Positions 7,924 to 16,084 of a DNA stretch of 64,000 nt are shown here, piece by piece. Below the pieces are notes generated by a model that was not told the DNA's origin, searched no databases, and saw only the letters and a list, made by a program, of their open reading frames with translations. Source of the DNA: G963674835 sp963674835 (GTDB lineage Bacteria; Planctomycetota; Planctomycetia; Pirellulales; Thermoguttaceae); assembly GCA_963674835.2 (NCBI GenBank), contig CAXXKC010000002.1, positions 2,542,001 to 2,606,000 of the forward strand, given 5' to 3'. Position 1 is the first letter of the stretch. Each line of letters starts with the position of its first letter. The position numbers and the translations under genes were made by a program.

Positions 7924-10638
7924 TTACTTGCCGGCGTTGATTGTCGCCTGGGCGGCGGCCAACCGTGCGATCGGCACACGATAGGGTGAACAACTGACGT
8001 AGTTCAAGCCACTCTGGAAGCAGAACTCGACGGAGGCCGGATCGCCGCCTTGCTCGCCGCAGATGCCGATCTTCAGGTCGGGTCGCGTTGCGCGGCCTTT
8101 CTGGACGGCCATTTGGATAAGCTGTCCGACGCCCTCCTGGTCGATCGTCTGGAAGGGATCGGCCGCGAGGATCTTCTTCGACAGGTAGTCAGGCAGGAAT
8201 CCGCCGGCGTCGTCGCGAGAGAAACCGAATCCCATCTGCGTGAGGTCGTTGGTTCCGAAGGAGAAGAACTGGGCCGTCTTGGCCATCTTGTCGGCCGTGA
8301 GACAGGCACGGGGGATCTCGATCATCGTGCCGTAGAGGCAGTCGATCTGGACGCCCGTCTTGTCTTCCACTTCCTTCTTGATCCGATCGAACAACGGCTT
8401 GACGAAGTCCAACTCGGTGACGGCGCAGGTGACGGGCACCATGAGTTCCGGATGCGGCTGCTTGCCGGCCTTCTTCAGCTCCGACGCGGCCTCGAAGATG
8501 GCGCGGATCTGCATCTCGGTGATCTCGGGGTAGGTCACGCCCAGGCGGACGCCGCGGTGGCCCATCATCGGGTTCGTTTCGTGCAGGGCCTCGCCCCGCT
8601 TCTTCACGTCCTCGACGGAGATGCCCAGCGCCTTGGCCAGTTCGGCCTGGCCGGCTTCGTGCTGCGGCACGAACTCGTGGAGCGGCGGATCGAGCAGCCG
8701 GATGGTGACGGGGAGCCCGTCCATCGCCTCGAGGGTGTCCTTGATGCTCTTCTTGACGAACACGGCGAGCTCGTCGACCGCCTTCTTGCGTTCCTCTTCC
8801 GTGGTCGAGAGGATCATCTTTCGCAACACGAACAGCGGCTCTTCCGAGCCGGTCCCGTAGAACATGTGCTCGGTGCGGAACAGTCCGATACCTTCGGCGC
8901 CGAACGCACGGGCCACGCTGGCGTCCTCGGGCGTGTCGGCATTGGTGCGGACCCCCAGCTTGCGGGCCTTGTCGACCAGCGCCATGAACTTCTGGAAGCG
9001 CGGGTTCTCCGTGGCGTCGATCATGTCGAGGGCTCCGGCGTAGGCGCGGCCGCGCGTGCCGTTGAGCGTGATCATGTCGCCTTCCTTGAACGTCTGACCG
9101 TCGACGGTCATGGTCCGCGCGGTGAGGCTGATCTTGATCGCGCCGGCGCCGACAATACAGCACTTGCCCCAGCCGCGAGCGACCAGCGCCGCATGGCTCG
9201 TCATGCCGCCGCGGGCGGTGAGGATGCCCTTGGCAGCCCGCATTCCCTCGATGTCCTCGGGGTTGGTCTCTTCGCGGACGAGGATTACGTCTTCGCCGCG
9301 GTCGGCCATGGCCATCGCGTCGTCGGAGGTGAAGGCGATCTTGCCGCGAGCGCCGCCCGGGCCGGCCGGCAGGCCGCTGACGAACGGCTCGACCTTCTTC
9401 TCCGCGGCCGGATCGACGATCGGGTGCAGAAGCTCATCCAACTGCGCCGGCTCGACACGCATCACGGCCATCTTCTCGTCGATCAGGCCCTCGCCCACCA
9501 TGTCCATCGCCATGTTGAGGGCCGCAGTGCCCGTGCGCTTGCCGTTGCGACACTGGAGCATGTAGAGCTTGCCTTCCTGGACGGTGAACTCGATATCCTG
9601 CATGTCCTTGTAGTGCTGCTCCAGCTTCATGCGGATGTCGTCCAACTGCTTATACACCTCGGGTACGTTCTGCTCCAGGGACGTCAGGTGCTCGTTCTGC
9701 TCGTTCTTGGTCGCTTCGTTCAACGGGTTCGGGGTGCGGATGCCGGCCACGACGTCTTCGCCCTGGGCGTTGACGAGCCACTCGCCATAGAACTTGTTCT
9801 CGCCGGTCGCCGGGTTGCGCGAGAACGCAACGCCGGTGGCGGAGGTGTCGCCCATGTTGCCGAAGACCATCGACTGGACGTTGGTGGCGGTGCCCCATTC
9901 GTCGGGAATGCCTTCAATGCGGCGATACGCGATGGCCCGCCGACCGTTCCAGCTCTTGAACACGGCGCCGATGGCGCCCCAGAGCTGTTCCATCGCGTCG
10001 TCGGGAAATTCCTTCTTGAGGTGCTTCTTCACGAGAACCTTGAACTCTTCAGCCAGCGCCTTGAGGTCTTCGGCCTTCAGATCGGGATCGGACTTATAGC
10101 CCTTCTTCTCCTTGTACTCTTCGAGGACCTCGTCGAGGATCTTGCGGATGCCCTTGCCTTCGGCCGGCTCGAGGTCTTCGGCCTTCTCCATCACGACGTC
10201 AGAATACATCATGATCAGGCGGCGGTAGGCGTCGTACACGAACCGCTCGTTGCCGGTCTTCTTGACCAGGCCCGGAATGGTCTTGGAGCAAAGGCCGACG
10301 TTCAAGACCGTCTCCATCATGCCTGGCATCGATTTGCGGGCACCGGATCGGCAGGAAACGAGCAGCGGGTTCTCGGCGTCGCCGTAGGTCATGCCCATGG
10401 CCGCTTCGACCTTCTTCAACGCAGCGGCGACATCCTTCTTGAGCGACTCGGGGAAAACACGGCCCTGCTCAAGGTAGACGATGCAGAACTCGGTGGTGAT
10501 GGTGAAACCGGCCGGAACGGGCAAGCCCAAGTTGGCCATCTCAGCAAGATTGGCGCCTTTACCGCCCAACGTGTTCTTCATCGAAGCGTTGCCTTCAGTC
10601 CCTTCGGGACCGAAGAAATACACGTACTTTTCTGCCAT
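7924..10638 (-). CDS. ppdK: Pyruvate, phosphate dikinase
   Basis: The product has 904 residues from ATG 10638 (MAEKYVYFFG); AAGGA lies about 8 bases upstream. An in-frame ATG at 10662 is less likely. The N-terminal ATP-grasp domain shows GGKGANLAEM. The swivelling phosphohistidine domain has GGMTSHAALVARGWGK with catalytic His482. The C-terminal PEP/pyruvate TIM barrel has GTMIEIPRACLTAD, FFSFGTNDLTQM and GICGEQGGDP. The length is that of classical PPDK rather than PEP synthase. It interconverts pyruvate, ATP and phosphate with PEP, AMP and PPi in the cytoplasm. It is monocistronic, ending at the terminator at 7856-7896. The long plus-strand frame opposite it is an artefact of its codon use. 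Confidence 0.97.
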   Translation of the reverse strand: MAEKYVYFFGPEGTEGNASMKNTLGGKGANLAEMANLGLPVPAGFTITTEFCIVYLEQGRVFPESLKKDVAAALKKVEAAMGMTYGDAENPLLVSCRSGARKSMPGMMETVLNVGLCSKTIPGLVKKTGNERFVYDAYRRLIMMYSDVVMEKAEDLEPAEGKGIRKILDEVLEEYKEKKGYKSDPDLKAEDLKALAEEFKVLVKKHLKKEFPDDAMEQLWGAIGAVFKSWNGRRAIAYRRIEGIPDEWGTATNVQSMVFGNMGDTSATGVAFSRNPATGENKFYGEWLVNAQGEDVVAGIRTPNPLNEATKNEQNEHLTSLEQNVPEVYKQLDDIRMKLEQHYKDMQDIEFTVQEGKLYMLQCRNGKRTGTAALNMAMDMVGEGLIDEKMAVMRVEPAQLDELLHPIVDPAAEKKVEPFVSGLPAGPGGARGKIAFTSDDAMAMADRGEDVILVREETNPEDIEGMRAAKGILTARGGMTSHAALVARGWGKCCIVGAGAIKISLTARTMTVDGQTFKEGDMITLNGTRGRAYAGALDMIDATENPRFQKFMALVDKARKLGVRTNADTPEDASVARAFGAEGIGLFRTEHMFYGTGSEEPLFVLRKMILSTTEEERKKAVDELAVFVKKSIKDTLEAMDGLPVTIRLLDPPLHEFVPQHEAGQAELAKALGISVEDVKKRGEALHETNPMMGHRGVRLGVTYPEITEMQIRAIFEAASELKKAGKQPHPELMVPVTCAVTELDFVKPLFDRIKKEVEDKTGVQIDCLYGTMIEIPRACLTADKMAKTAQFFSFGTNDLTQMGFGFSRDDAGGFLPDYLSKKILAADPFQTIDQEGVGQLIQMAVQKGRATRPDLKIGICGEQGGDPASVEFCFQSGLNYVSCSPYRVPIARLAAAQATINAGK

Positions 10639-10920
10639 GATCGATTCCTTCTTCCTACTCAATGTCAGGAAAAACGGGAGAAAACGTCCGCCAGCCCCGA
10701 GGACCGCGGCTCCAATCGCGACCTAACCGCAGCGGAACTTCCGCCGTCCAGGGTCGCGCAGCGTGCAAAATGAAACCACGCAGTTTACCAGCGAGCGAAT
10801 GGGGCGTCAAGAATCGCACCCAACCTCCGAGGGTGTCGCTGGAAACGGTCTCCGGACGTATACTTCCAGCACACGTTGGGCCCATGTGGCTTCATTTCCG
10901 CCAGCTGGAAAGGAGCAACC

Positions 10921-11349
10921 GTGCGAAACGTCTTTCAGCACCTCGTCATCCTTGCAGCCCGGGTATTATTGAGCATTGTGTTCCTCGTTGGAGGCATAAG
11001 CCATCTGCTTCATTGGAGTGGGACCATCGAGACCATGCGATCGGCGGGGATGGTGCTGCCGCAGTTGTTCTTGCCGGCGGCCTTGGTCTTATTGCTGGTT
11101 GGCGGCATGTCGGTTCTGGTCGGCTACCACGCGAGGCTGGGAGCGTTGCTGCTGATCGTGTTTCTCATTCCGGCGACACTGATCTTCCACGCTTTCTGGA
11201 ACCTGAGCTCCCCCCCTGAGGTCCAGCAGCAAATGATCAACTTTCTGAAGAACGTGGGGCTGCTGGGCGGTCTGCTCATGATTCTCGGGTTCGGCTCGGG
11301 CGGATTCAGCCTCGAATTGGTGCGCCGCCGGCCCGATAAGGAGTCGTGA
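10921..11349 (+). CDS. DoxX-family membrane protein
   Basis: GTG at 10921 is preceded by AAGGAG with 6 bases spacing, giving 142 residues (VRNVFQHLVILAARVLL). There are four predicted membrane helices: about 8-30, 48-68, 72-92 and 112-130. The pattern FLVGGISHLLHW, LLVGGMSVLVGYHARLGALLL and FHAFWNL is typical of the DoxX/SURF4-like family. Members are linked to thiosulfate oxidation or to redox and oxidative-stress complexes, but most are of unknown role. The CPBP-family protease gene starts 6 bases after its stop, so the two are probably cotranscribed. Confidence 0.85.
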   Translation: MRNVFQHLVILAARVLLSIVFLVGGISHLLHWSGTIETMRSAGMVLPQLFLPAALVLLLVGGMSVLVGYHARLGALLLIVFLIPATLIFHAFWNLSSPPEVQQQMINFLKNVGLLGGLLMILGFGSGGFSLELVRRRPDKES

Positions 11350-11355
11350 TCCGGG

Positions 11356-11976
11356 ATGGATGACGATGTCCCCTCGCCCAACCAGCTTCTGGCCATGGCC
11401 CTCCTCGTCGAAGGCGGCATGGGCCTGCTGGCGTTGGGGTTGGCACGCTGGCATGGCCAAGTCCTCATTTGCTCTGCGGATTGGAGCTGGCGAAATCTGG
11501 GCTTGGGAGCGGCGGCCGGTCTACCGATGCTCCTGCTGCTGGCGGCGACGCTCAAGGTACCGCTACGCCCGTTGCGGGAGCTGCTCCGGGTGATGGACGG
11601 CTACGTCGTTCCCCTCTTCCGCCGCTGCCGGTGGCCGCAGCTGGCGACGGTGTCGATCCTAGCCGGTTTCGGCGAGGAGATGCTGTTCCGAGGCGTCGTG
11701 CAGGTCTCGATCGGCCATTGGACGGCCACCTGGATCGGCAAGACGGCAAGCGCTTGGGTCGGCATTGTCGTCGCCGCCGCGTTGTTTGGCCTGCTGCACC
11801 GGATCACGACGACGTACGCTGTCCTGGCCGGGCTGATCGGCGTGTACCTGGGATGGCTGCTGATGGCCACCGGCAACCTGGTGATTCCAATTGCCGCCCA
11901 CGCATCGTACGACTTCGTGGCCCTGCTGTACCTTGTGAATTTCAGGGCCCGGCCAGTTCGCGAAGGCTCGTCCTGA
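11356..11976 (+). CDS. CPBP-family intramembrane glutamic endopeptidase (Abi/CAAX protease-like)
   Basis: The protein has 206 residues and several membrane helices. The family motifs are complete: GFGEEMLFRG with Glu107-Glu108 and Arg112, FGLLHR, and AAHASYDF. Members of this family cleave prenylated or otherwise membrane-bound substrates, or protect against bacteriocins. The start lies 6 bases after the DoxX stop, which suggests an operon. The substrate is unknown. The following kinase-like gene lies 112 bases downstream on the same strand. Confidence 0.88.
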   Translation: MDDDVPSPNQLLAMALLVEGGMGLLALGLARWHGQVLICSADWSWRNLGLGAAAGLPMLLLLAATLKVPLRPLRELLRVMDGYVVPLFRRCRWPQLATVSILAGFGEEMLFRGVVQVSIGHWTATWIGKTASAWVGIVVAAALFGLLHRITTTYAVLAGLIGVYLGWLLMATGNLVIPIAAHASYDFVALLYLVNFRARPVREGSS

Positions 11977-12088
11977 GCAGCCGGGATGTTATACTTCAAA
12001 CGTACCGGTGGAAAGTGCGCCCCGCCGGCTCCGGTTCTTCACGTTTCAGCCACCTGACGCCAGACAACCGGACGGGAACGTCGCGAGC

Positions 12089-12826
12089 ATGGGCAAGGTC
12101 ACTTCGAATCGCCGAATCAAGAAGTTTGCGTTTGCGCCGGGCGTCGACGTTGCAGGGAAATACCGCATCGTCGCCCAATTGGGGACCGGTTGGGAAGGCG
12201 AAGTCTACATGCTCCGCGAGCGGACCACGGGCATCGAGCGCGCGGCCAAGTTTTTCTTCCCGCATCGCAATCGGCGGAACCGCACGTCGACGTTTTACGC
12301 CAAAAAACTTCATAAACTGCGGCACTGCCCCGTCGTAATCCAGTACCACACGCACGAGACGATCCTGTTCCAGGACCAGCCCGTCCACGTGCTCATTTCG
12401 GAATTTGTGGAGGGCGAACTGCTGAGCCGGTTTGTCGCCCGGCAGCCCGGCCACCGGCTGAGCGCGTTTCAGGGGCTCCACCTCCTGTACGCCCTGGCGG
12501 CGGGAATCGAGCCCATCCACTATCAGCATGAGTATCACGGGGATCTCCACGACGACAACATCATCGTTCGGCGGTACGGCCTGTCGTTCGATCTCAAGCT
12601 GGTCGACATGTTCCACTGGGGACCGGCCAATCCGGAGAACATCCACGAGGACGTCGTGAAGCTCATCCGCGTGTTCTTCGACTCCATCGGCGGGGCCAAG
12701 CACTACCCAAAACACCCGCCCGAGATCAAGGCAATCTGCTGCGGCTTGAAGCGATCGCTGATCCTCAAGAGGTTCCGCAACGCGGGCCAGATCCGCCAAC
12801 ACCTCGAAACGATGCAGTGGCAGTGA
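12089..12826 (+). CDS. Atypical protein-kinase-like protein
   Basis: ATG 12089 is chosen because the kinase fold begins soon after it; the product has 245 residues. The nucleotide loop is LGTGWEGEVY (31-40), followed by the ATP-anchoring lysine in RAAKFF (Lys54). The catalytic loop is HGDLHDDN, with Asp152 and Asn157. The Mg-binding Asp173 lies in LVDMFHWG instead of DFG. There is no recognisable APE or P+1 segment, and the C-lobe is short. This looks like a small, possibly unregulated kinase related to planctomycete Ser/Thr kinases or phosphotransferases, so activity is plausible but unproven. There is no membrane segment. It overlaps the next gene by a few bases and is followed by a PP2C phosphatase gene, which suggests a paired signalling unit. 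Confidence 0.75.
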   Translation: MGKVTSNRRIKKFAFAPGVDVAGKYRIVAQLGTGWEGEVYMLRERTTGIERAAKFFFPHRNRRNRTSTFYAKKLHKLRHCPVVIQYHTHETILFQDQPVHVLISEFVEGELLSRFVARQPGHRLSAFQGLHLLYALAAGIEPIHYQHEYHGDLHDDNIIVRRYGLSFDLKLVDMFHWGPANPENIHEDVVKLIRVFFDSIGGAKHYPKHPPEIKAICCGLKRSLILKRFRNAGQIRQHLETMQWQ

Positions 12827-13233
12827 CACGCCCGCAGCACTCGATGCCCGCTTTGCTCGCCATCGTATGGGCCTCGCCTTGGACGCTTTTCGGCCTGTCG
12901 ATCGGCCTGCTGACGCTGGTCGCCGGCGGACGCGTGCAGCGGACGGGACGCGTGCTGGAGTTTTGGGGCCGGGGGCCGACGATCTTTCTGCGCATATTTC
13001 CATTGATCCGCGGCGCCCAAGCCGTGACGTTCGGCCACGTGATCCTCGCCCGCGATCAGGCGTGCCTGGTGCGCAGCCGGCACCACGAACTGGTGCACGT
13101 TCGCCAGTACGAACGCTGGGGGCCGTTGTTCGTGCCTGCCTACCTATTCTGGTGGGTGTGGCTCTGTTCTACAGGCAAGCATCCCTATTGCGACAATCCG
13201 TTTGAGCGCCAGGCGTTCGAAGAGCAACCCTAG
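12823..13233 (+). CDS. Small membrane protein with an HExxH zinc-peptidase motif
   Basis: The gene is coupled to the kinase-like gene by a GTGA overlap at 12823-12826; GTG 12817 and ATG 12844 are alternative starts. There is one clear N-terminal membrane segment (FGLSIGLLTLVAGG) and a second hydrophobic stretch (FVPAYLFWWVWL). Between them is RHHELVHVRQYERWG. HELVH fits the HExxH zinc site of gluzincin or M48/M56-like peptidases, and the downstream Tyr-Glu could supply the third ligand. The C-terminus is short and ends after NPFERQAFEEQP. With only about 137 residues it is far smaller than normal M48/M56 enzymes. It may be a minimal peptidase or a degenerate binding module. It lies between a kinase-like and a phosphatase gene. 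Confidence 0.65.
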   Translation: MTRPQHSMPALLAIVWASPWTLFGLSIGLLTLVAGGRVQRTGRVLEFWGRGPTIFLRIFPLIRGAQAVTFGHVILARDQACLVRSRHHELVHVRQYERWGPLFVPAYLFWWVWLCSTGKHPYCDNPFERQAFEEQP

Positions 13234-13400
13234 ACCCCGCTGAACGGTGGTCTTGCGAATGTTCCCGCGACAATCCCACTTGCCAGCCGACAAGCGAAAT
13301 CGCCAGAATAGCAGTGCCCTGCCCTTCGGAGGGTTGTGGGCCACGTGCTCCTCTTCCACTTGATCCGCTCTGGCCCGACCGCTCTGACGATCGCCGCGAC

Positions 13401-14225
13401 ATGGATGTACAGCTCTTTTTGGACATGGAGATGGCTCAAGGGCGAGTTTGCCCGTTCGCCCAAGGGTCGGTCGCCGTCTACTCGTCGCGTTCGCCCGACA
13501 AGCAGACGCCGAACGAAGACGGCGCCGTCCTGATCCCCCTGGATGAGAGCTCGGGCGTTCTGGCGGTGGCCGACGGGCTTGGTGGCGAGCGCGCCGGCGA
13601 GTTGGCCTCGCGAACCGCCCTGAACGAGCTGATCGCCTCGGTGCGGGCCGCCGACCACGACGAAAACAGCCTGCGAGCGGCCATCCTCGACGGTTTTGAA
13701 AATGCCAACCGCGCTGTGTGCGCGCTGGGCGTTGGCGCCGGCACGACGCTGGTCGTCACAGAAATCCAATCCGCCACCGTCCGGTCGTACCACGTGGGCG
13801 ATTCCATGATGCTCGTCGTCGGGCAGCGGGGAAAGATCAAGCTCCAGACGCTTCCCCATTCTCCCGTCGGTTACGCCGTGGAATCGGGCCTTCTGGACGA
13901 GGCCGAGGCCATGCAACACGAAGATCGCCACATGGTTTCGAACATGCTCGGCTCGCCCAACATGCGCATCGACGTCGGCCCGACTATCGAGTTGGCCCTC
14001 CGCGACACGCTCCTGCTGGCCAGCGACGGCCTGTTCGACAACCTCTCGACCGAAGAGATCGTCGACCGGATCCGCAAGGGGTCACTCGACCGCGTTATCC
14101 GCTCCCTGGCCGACGACTGCCGCCGCCGCATGGACGGGCATGAAACCGAGGCCCCCAGCAAACCCGACGATCTAACGTTTGTCGCCTTCCGCCTTGCTCC
14201 GCCCTCTCGCCGGGGACGTAGCTGA
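13401..14225 (+). CDS. PP2C-type serine/threonine protein phosphatase
   Basis: The start at ATG 13401 gives 274 residues; the frame extends upstream but without family similarity. Metal-binding positions are present: TPNEDG (Asp40), VADGLGG (Asp58-Gly59), YHVGDSMM and LLASDGLFDNLS, with a final Asp in KPDDLTFV. These define a soluble PPM/PP2C phosphatase that would remove phosphate from Ser or Thr. There is no signal peptide and no membrane segment. It follows the kinase-like gene and the HExxH gene on the same strand after about 167 bases, so an opposing kinase/phosphatase pair is plausible. Partner proteins are unknown. Confidence 0.88.
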   Translation: MDVQLFLDMEMAQGRVCPFAQGSVAVYSSRSPDKQTPNEDGAVLIPLDESSGVLAVADGLGGERAGELASRTALNELIASVRAADHDENSLRAAILDGFENANRAVCALGVGAGTTLVVTEIQSATVRSYHVGDSMMLVVGQRGKIKLQTLPHSPVGYAVESGLLDEAEAMQHEDRHMVSNMLGSPNMRIDVGPTIELALRDTLLLASDGLFDNLSTEEIVDRIRKGSLDRVIRSLADDCRRRMDGHETEAPSKPDDLTFVAFRLAPPSRRGRS

Positions 14226-14306
14226 ACCGCGGCCGACTTGCACGGCCACAAGCGGTCAGATTACCATGGCAAGCGCCGCCGTTTTCCTCTTCTTGGAAGC
14301 GTGTCG

Positions 14307-15218
14307 ATGAGCCACTGGAAACGATCGATGACCCGCCGTGCAATGCTGTCGCACACGGCACGGACGGCCGCGACGGTCGCGGTCGCCGGCGCCTTGCGGG
14401 CATCGCCGGCTCGTGCAAACCCGAAACGCAAAGGCCCAGCCATCTGGGATTTGCACTGCCATCTGAACGGTGTCCCAGGCACGCCGCAGCAACGTGCCGA
14501 GGGCCTGCTAGCCGCCGCCGACCGGCTGGGGATCGACCGGCTGGTCGTTTGCATGGGAGTTCGCTGGGCGGCTGACCCCACGCCGCAGGACCTCCGGAGC
14601 CAGAACGACGACGTCCTGCGCGCGGTGGAAGCCGGCAAGGGGCGCATCCTGGGCTTTGTCCTGCTGAGCCCCAAGCACGTCGATGCTAGCCTCGCCGAAC
14701 TCGACCGGTGCGTCGCCAACGGTCCGATGGTCGGCGTGAAACTGTGGATTGCCATGAGATGCAACGACCCGGACATGGACCCGCTGGTTCGGCGCGCCGT
14801 CGAACTGAAGGCACCCATCTTCCAGCACACGTATTTTCGCACCGTGGCCAACCTGCCCGACGAGTCGAGCCCCAACGATCTGGCCGAGCTGGCGGCGCGT
14901 CACCCCAGCGCGGTCCTCTTCTGCGGACACACGGGGAACGACTGGGAACGCGGGGTGCGGGCGATTCGGGCAGCGCAGAACGTCTATGCCGACGTCAGCG
15001 GCAGCGATCCTACGGCCGGCATGGTCGAAATGGCCGTTCGCGAGCTTGGGGCCGAGCGGGTTCTGTACGGCAGCGACGCCGGAGGACGCAGCTTCGCCTC
15101 GCAGTTGGCCAAGGTCCTCGGAGCCGACGTGCCGGAGGAAGCGAAGCGGCTGGTGCTGGGCGAGAACTTGCGACGCCTGCTCAAGCCCATCCTGCAGGCC
15201 AAGGGGATGCCGACATGA
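14307..15218 (+). CDS. Tat-exported amidohydrolase-2 family protein
   Basis: ATG 14307 gives 303 residues. SMTRRAMLSHTARTAATVAV is a twin-arginine-like signal ending near ASPARA. The TIM barrel begins with IWDLHCHLNG, the HxH metal site. It continues with KLWIAMRC, FQHTYFR, FCGHTGNDW and LYGSDAGG, in which the last Asp is catalytic in the amidohydrolase-2 (ACMSD/uracil-type) clan. The product would hydrolyse or decarboxylate a small substrate outside the cytoplasm. Its last four bases, ATGA, are shared with the start of a second amidohydrolase-2 gene, so the two are translationally coupled. Confidence 0.83.
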   Translation: MSHWKRSMTRRAMLSHTARTAATVAVAGALRASPARANPKRKGPAIWDLHCHLNGVPGTPQQRAEGLLAAADRLGIDRLVVCMGVRWAADPTPQDLRSQNDDVLRAVEAGKGRILGFVLLSPKHVDASLAELDRCVANGPMVGVKLWIAMRCNDPDMDPLVRRAVELKAPIFQHTYFRTVANLPDESSPNDLAELAARHPSAVLFCGHTGNDWERGVRAIRAAQNVYADVSGSDPTAGMVEMAVRELGAERVLYGSDAGGRSFASQLAKVLGADVPEEAKRLVLGENLRRLLKPILQAKGMPT

Positions 15219-15985
15219 TCGTCGATGTGAACGTGAATCTCTCGCGGTGGCCGTTTCGCCGCACTCCGTGCGATCGGCTGCCCCGGCTGCTGGAGCGATT
15301 GGTGGCGTCGGACGTCCGCGAAGCGTGGGCCGGAAGTCTCGACGGACTTTTCCATCGCGATATCGGCGGCGTGAACGCGAGCCTTGCCGCGGAGTGTGCC
15401 GGCGATCGGCGACTGATTCCCTTTGGGTCGGTCAATCCGATGCTGCCTGACTGGAAAGAGGATGTGCGCCGCTGCCACGAGGATTACCACATGCCGGGCA
15501 TTCGGCTGCATCCGAACTATCACGGGTACACGCTGGAAGACCCCGTGCTGGGCGAATTGCTGGGCGAGGCAGAGCGGCGCGGTCTGGTCGTACAACTGGC
15601 CGCCCGCATGGACGACGACCGCGTCCAGCATCCGCTGATGCGCGTGCCGGACGTGGATCTCAGACCATTGCAGCACGTTGTCACCGAGCATTCGAAGCTG
15701 CCGCTGGTGCTGCTCAATGCGATGCGATCGGTCAGGGCGGCGGATGCGGCCCGGCTGGCAGCGACGGGCACCGTGTACTTCGAGATCTCGATGCTCGAAG
15801 GGGTCGGGGGCATTGGAGAGCTGCTCGACACTTTGCCGGCTGACCGACTGTTGTTCGGCTCTCATCTGCCGCTGTTCAACATCGAGTCGGCGCTGCTCAA
15901 ACTGCGCGAGTCGCCCTTGAGCGAAGCGCTGTTGGCGGCCGTCACTCACGAGAATGCTGGCCGCCTGCTGCCGCGCAAGGCATAG
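15215..15985 (+). CDS. Second amidohydrolase-2 family protein, coupled to the first
   Basis: ATG at 15215 overlaps the previous stop (ATGA). The product has 256 residues without a signal peptide. DVNVNLSRWPFR takes the place of the usual HxH loop and lacks it, so metal binding is probably weaker or absent. Later barrel motifs remain: FGSVNPMLPDW, GIRLHPNYHGY, VTEHSKLPLVL and LLFGSHLPLF, the last in the place of the catalytic Asp region but with His instead. These substitutions suggest a non-hydrolytic or altered partner subunit. Immediately downstream are two hairpins, one of which is a good terminator. Its pairing with an exported relative is unusual. Confidence 0.75.
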   Translation: MIVDVNVNLSRWPFRRTPCDRLPRLLERLVASDVREAWAGSLDGLFHRDIGGVNASLAAECAGDRRLIPFGSVNPMLPDWKEDVRRCHEDYHMPGIRLHPNYHGYTLEDPVLGELLGEAERRGLVVQLAARMDDDRVQHPLMRVPDVDLRPLQHVVTEHSKLPLVLLNAMRSVRAADAARLAATGTVYFEISMLEGVGGIGELLDTLPADRLLFGSHLPLFNIESALLKLRESPLSEALLAAVTHENAGRLLPRKA

Positions 15986-15998
15986 CAAGAGCCTCTGG

Positions 15999-16021
15999 AG
16001 CCTCGCGAGTGAGGCGAGGCT
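15999..16021. repeat. Hairpin after the amidohydrolase pair
   Basis: AGCCTCGC and GCGAGGCT form an 8-bp perfect stem with a 7-base loop (GAGTGAG), 14 bases after the stop at 15985. There is no T-run. It may stabilise the mRNA end ahead of the terminator that follows. Confidence 0.45.
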
Positions 16022-16036
16022 GCTGGGTCGATCGAA

Positions 16037-16068
16037 CAGAAACGCCCGCGAAAGTGCGGGCGTTTCTG
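16037..16068. terminator. Bidirectional terminator between convergent genes
   Basis: CAGAAACGCCCGC (16037-16049) and GCGGGCGTTTCTG (16056-16068) form a perfect 13-bp stem with a 6-base loop. The stem lies between the amidohydrolase stop (15985, plus) and the oxidoreductase stop (16085, minus). The T-tract is within or after the stem and is weak, so the call rests mainly on the stem and position. Confidence 0.75.
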
Positions 16069-16084
16069 CTCTGATTCAAGACGT

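Noticed and set aside
8050..10773. 907-codon plus-strand frame opposite ppdK
   Set aside because: It is antisense to a clear ppdK gene. Its sequence is His/Arg/Asp-rich without motifs, a codon-bias artefact.
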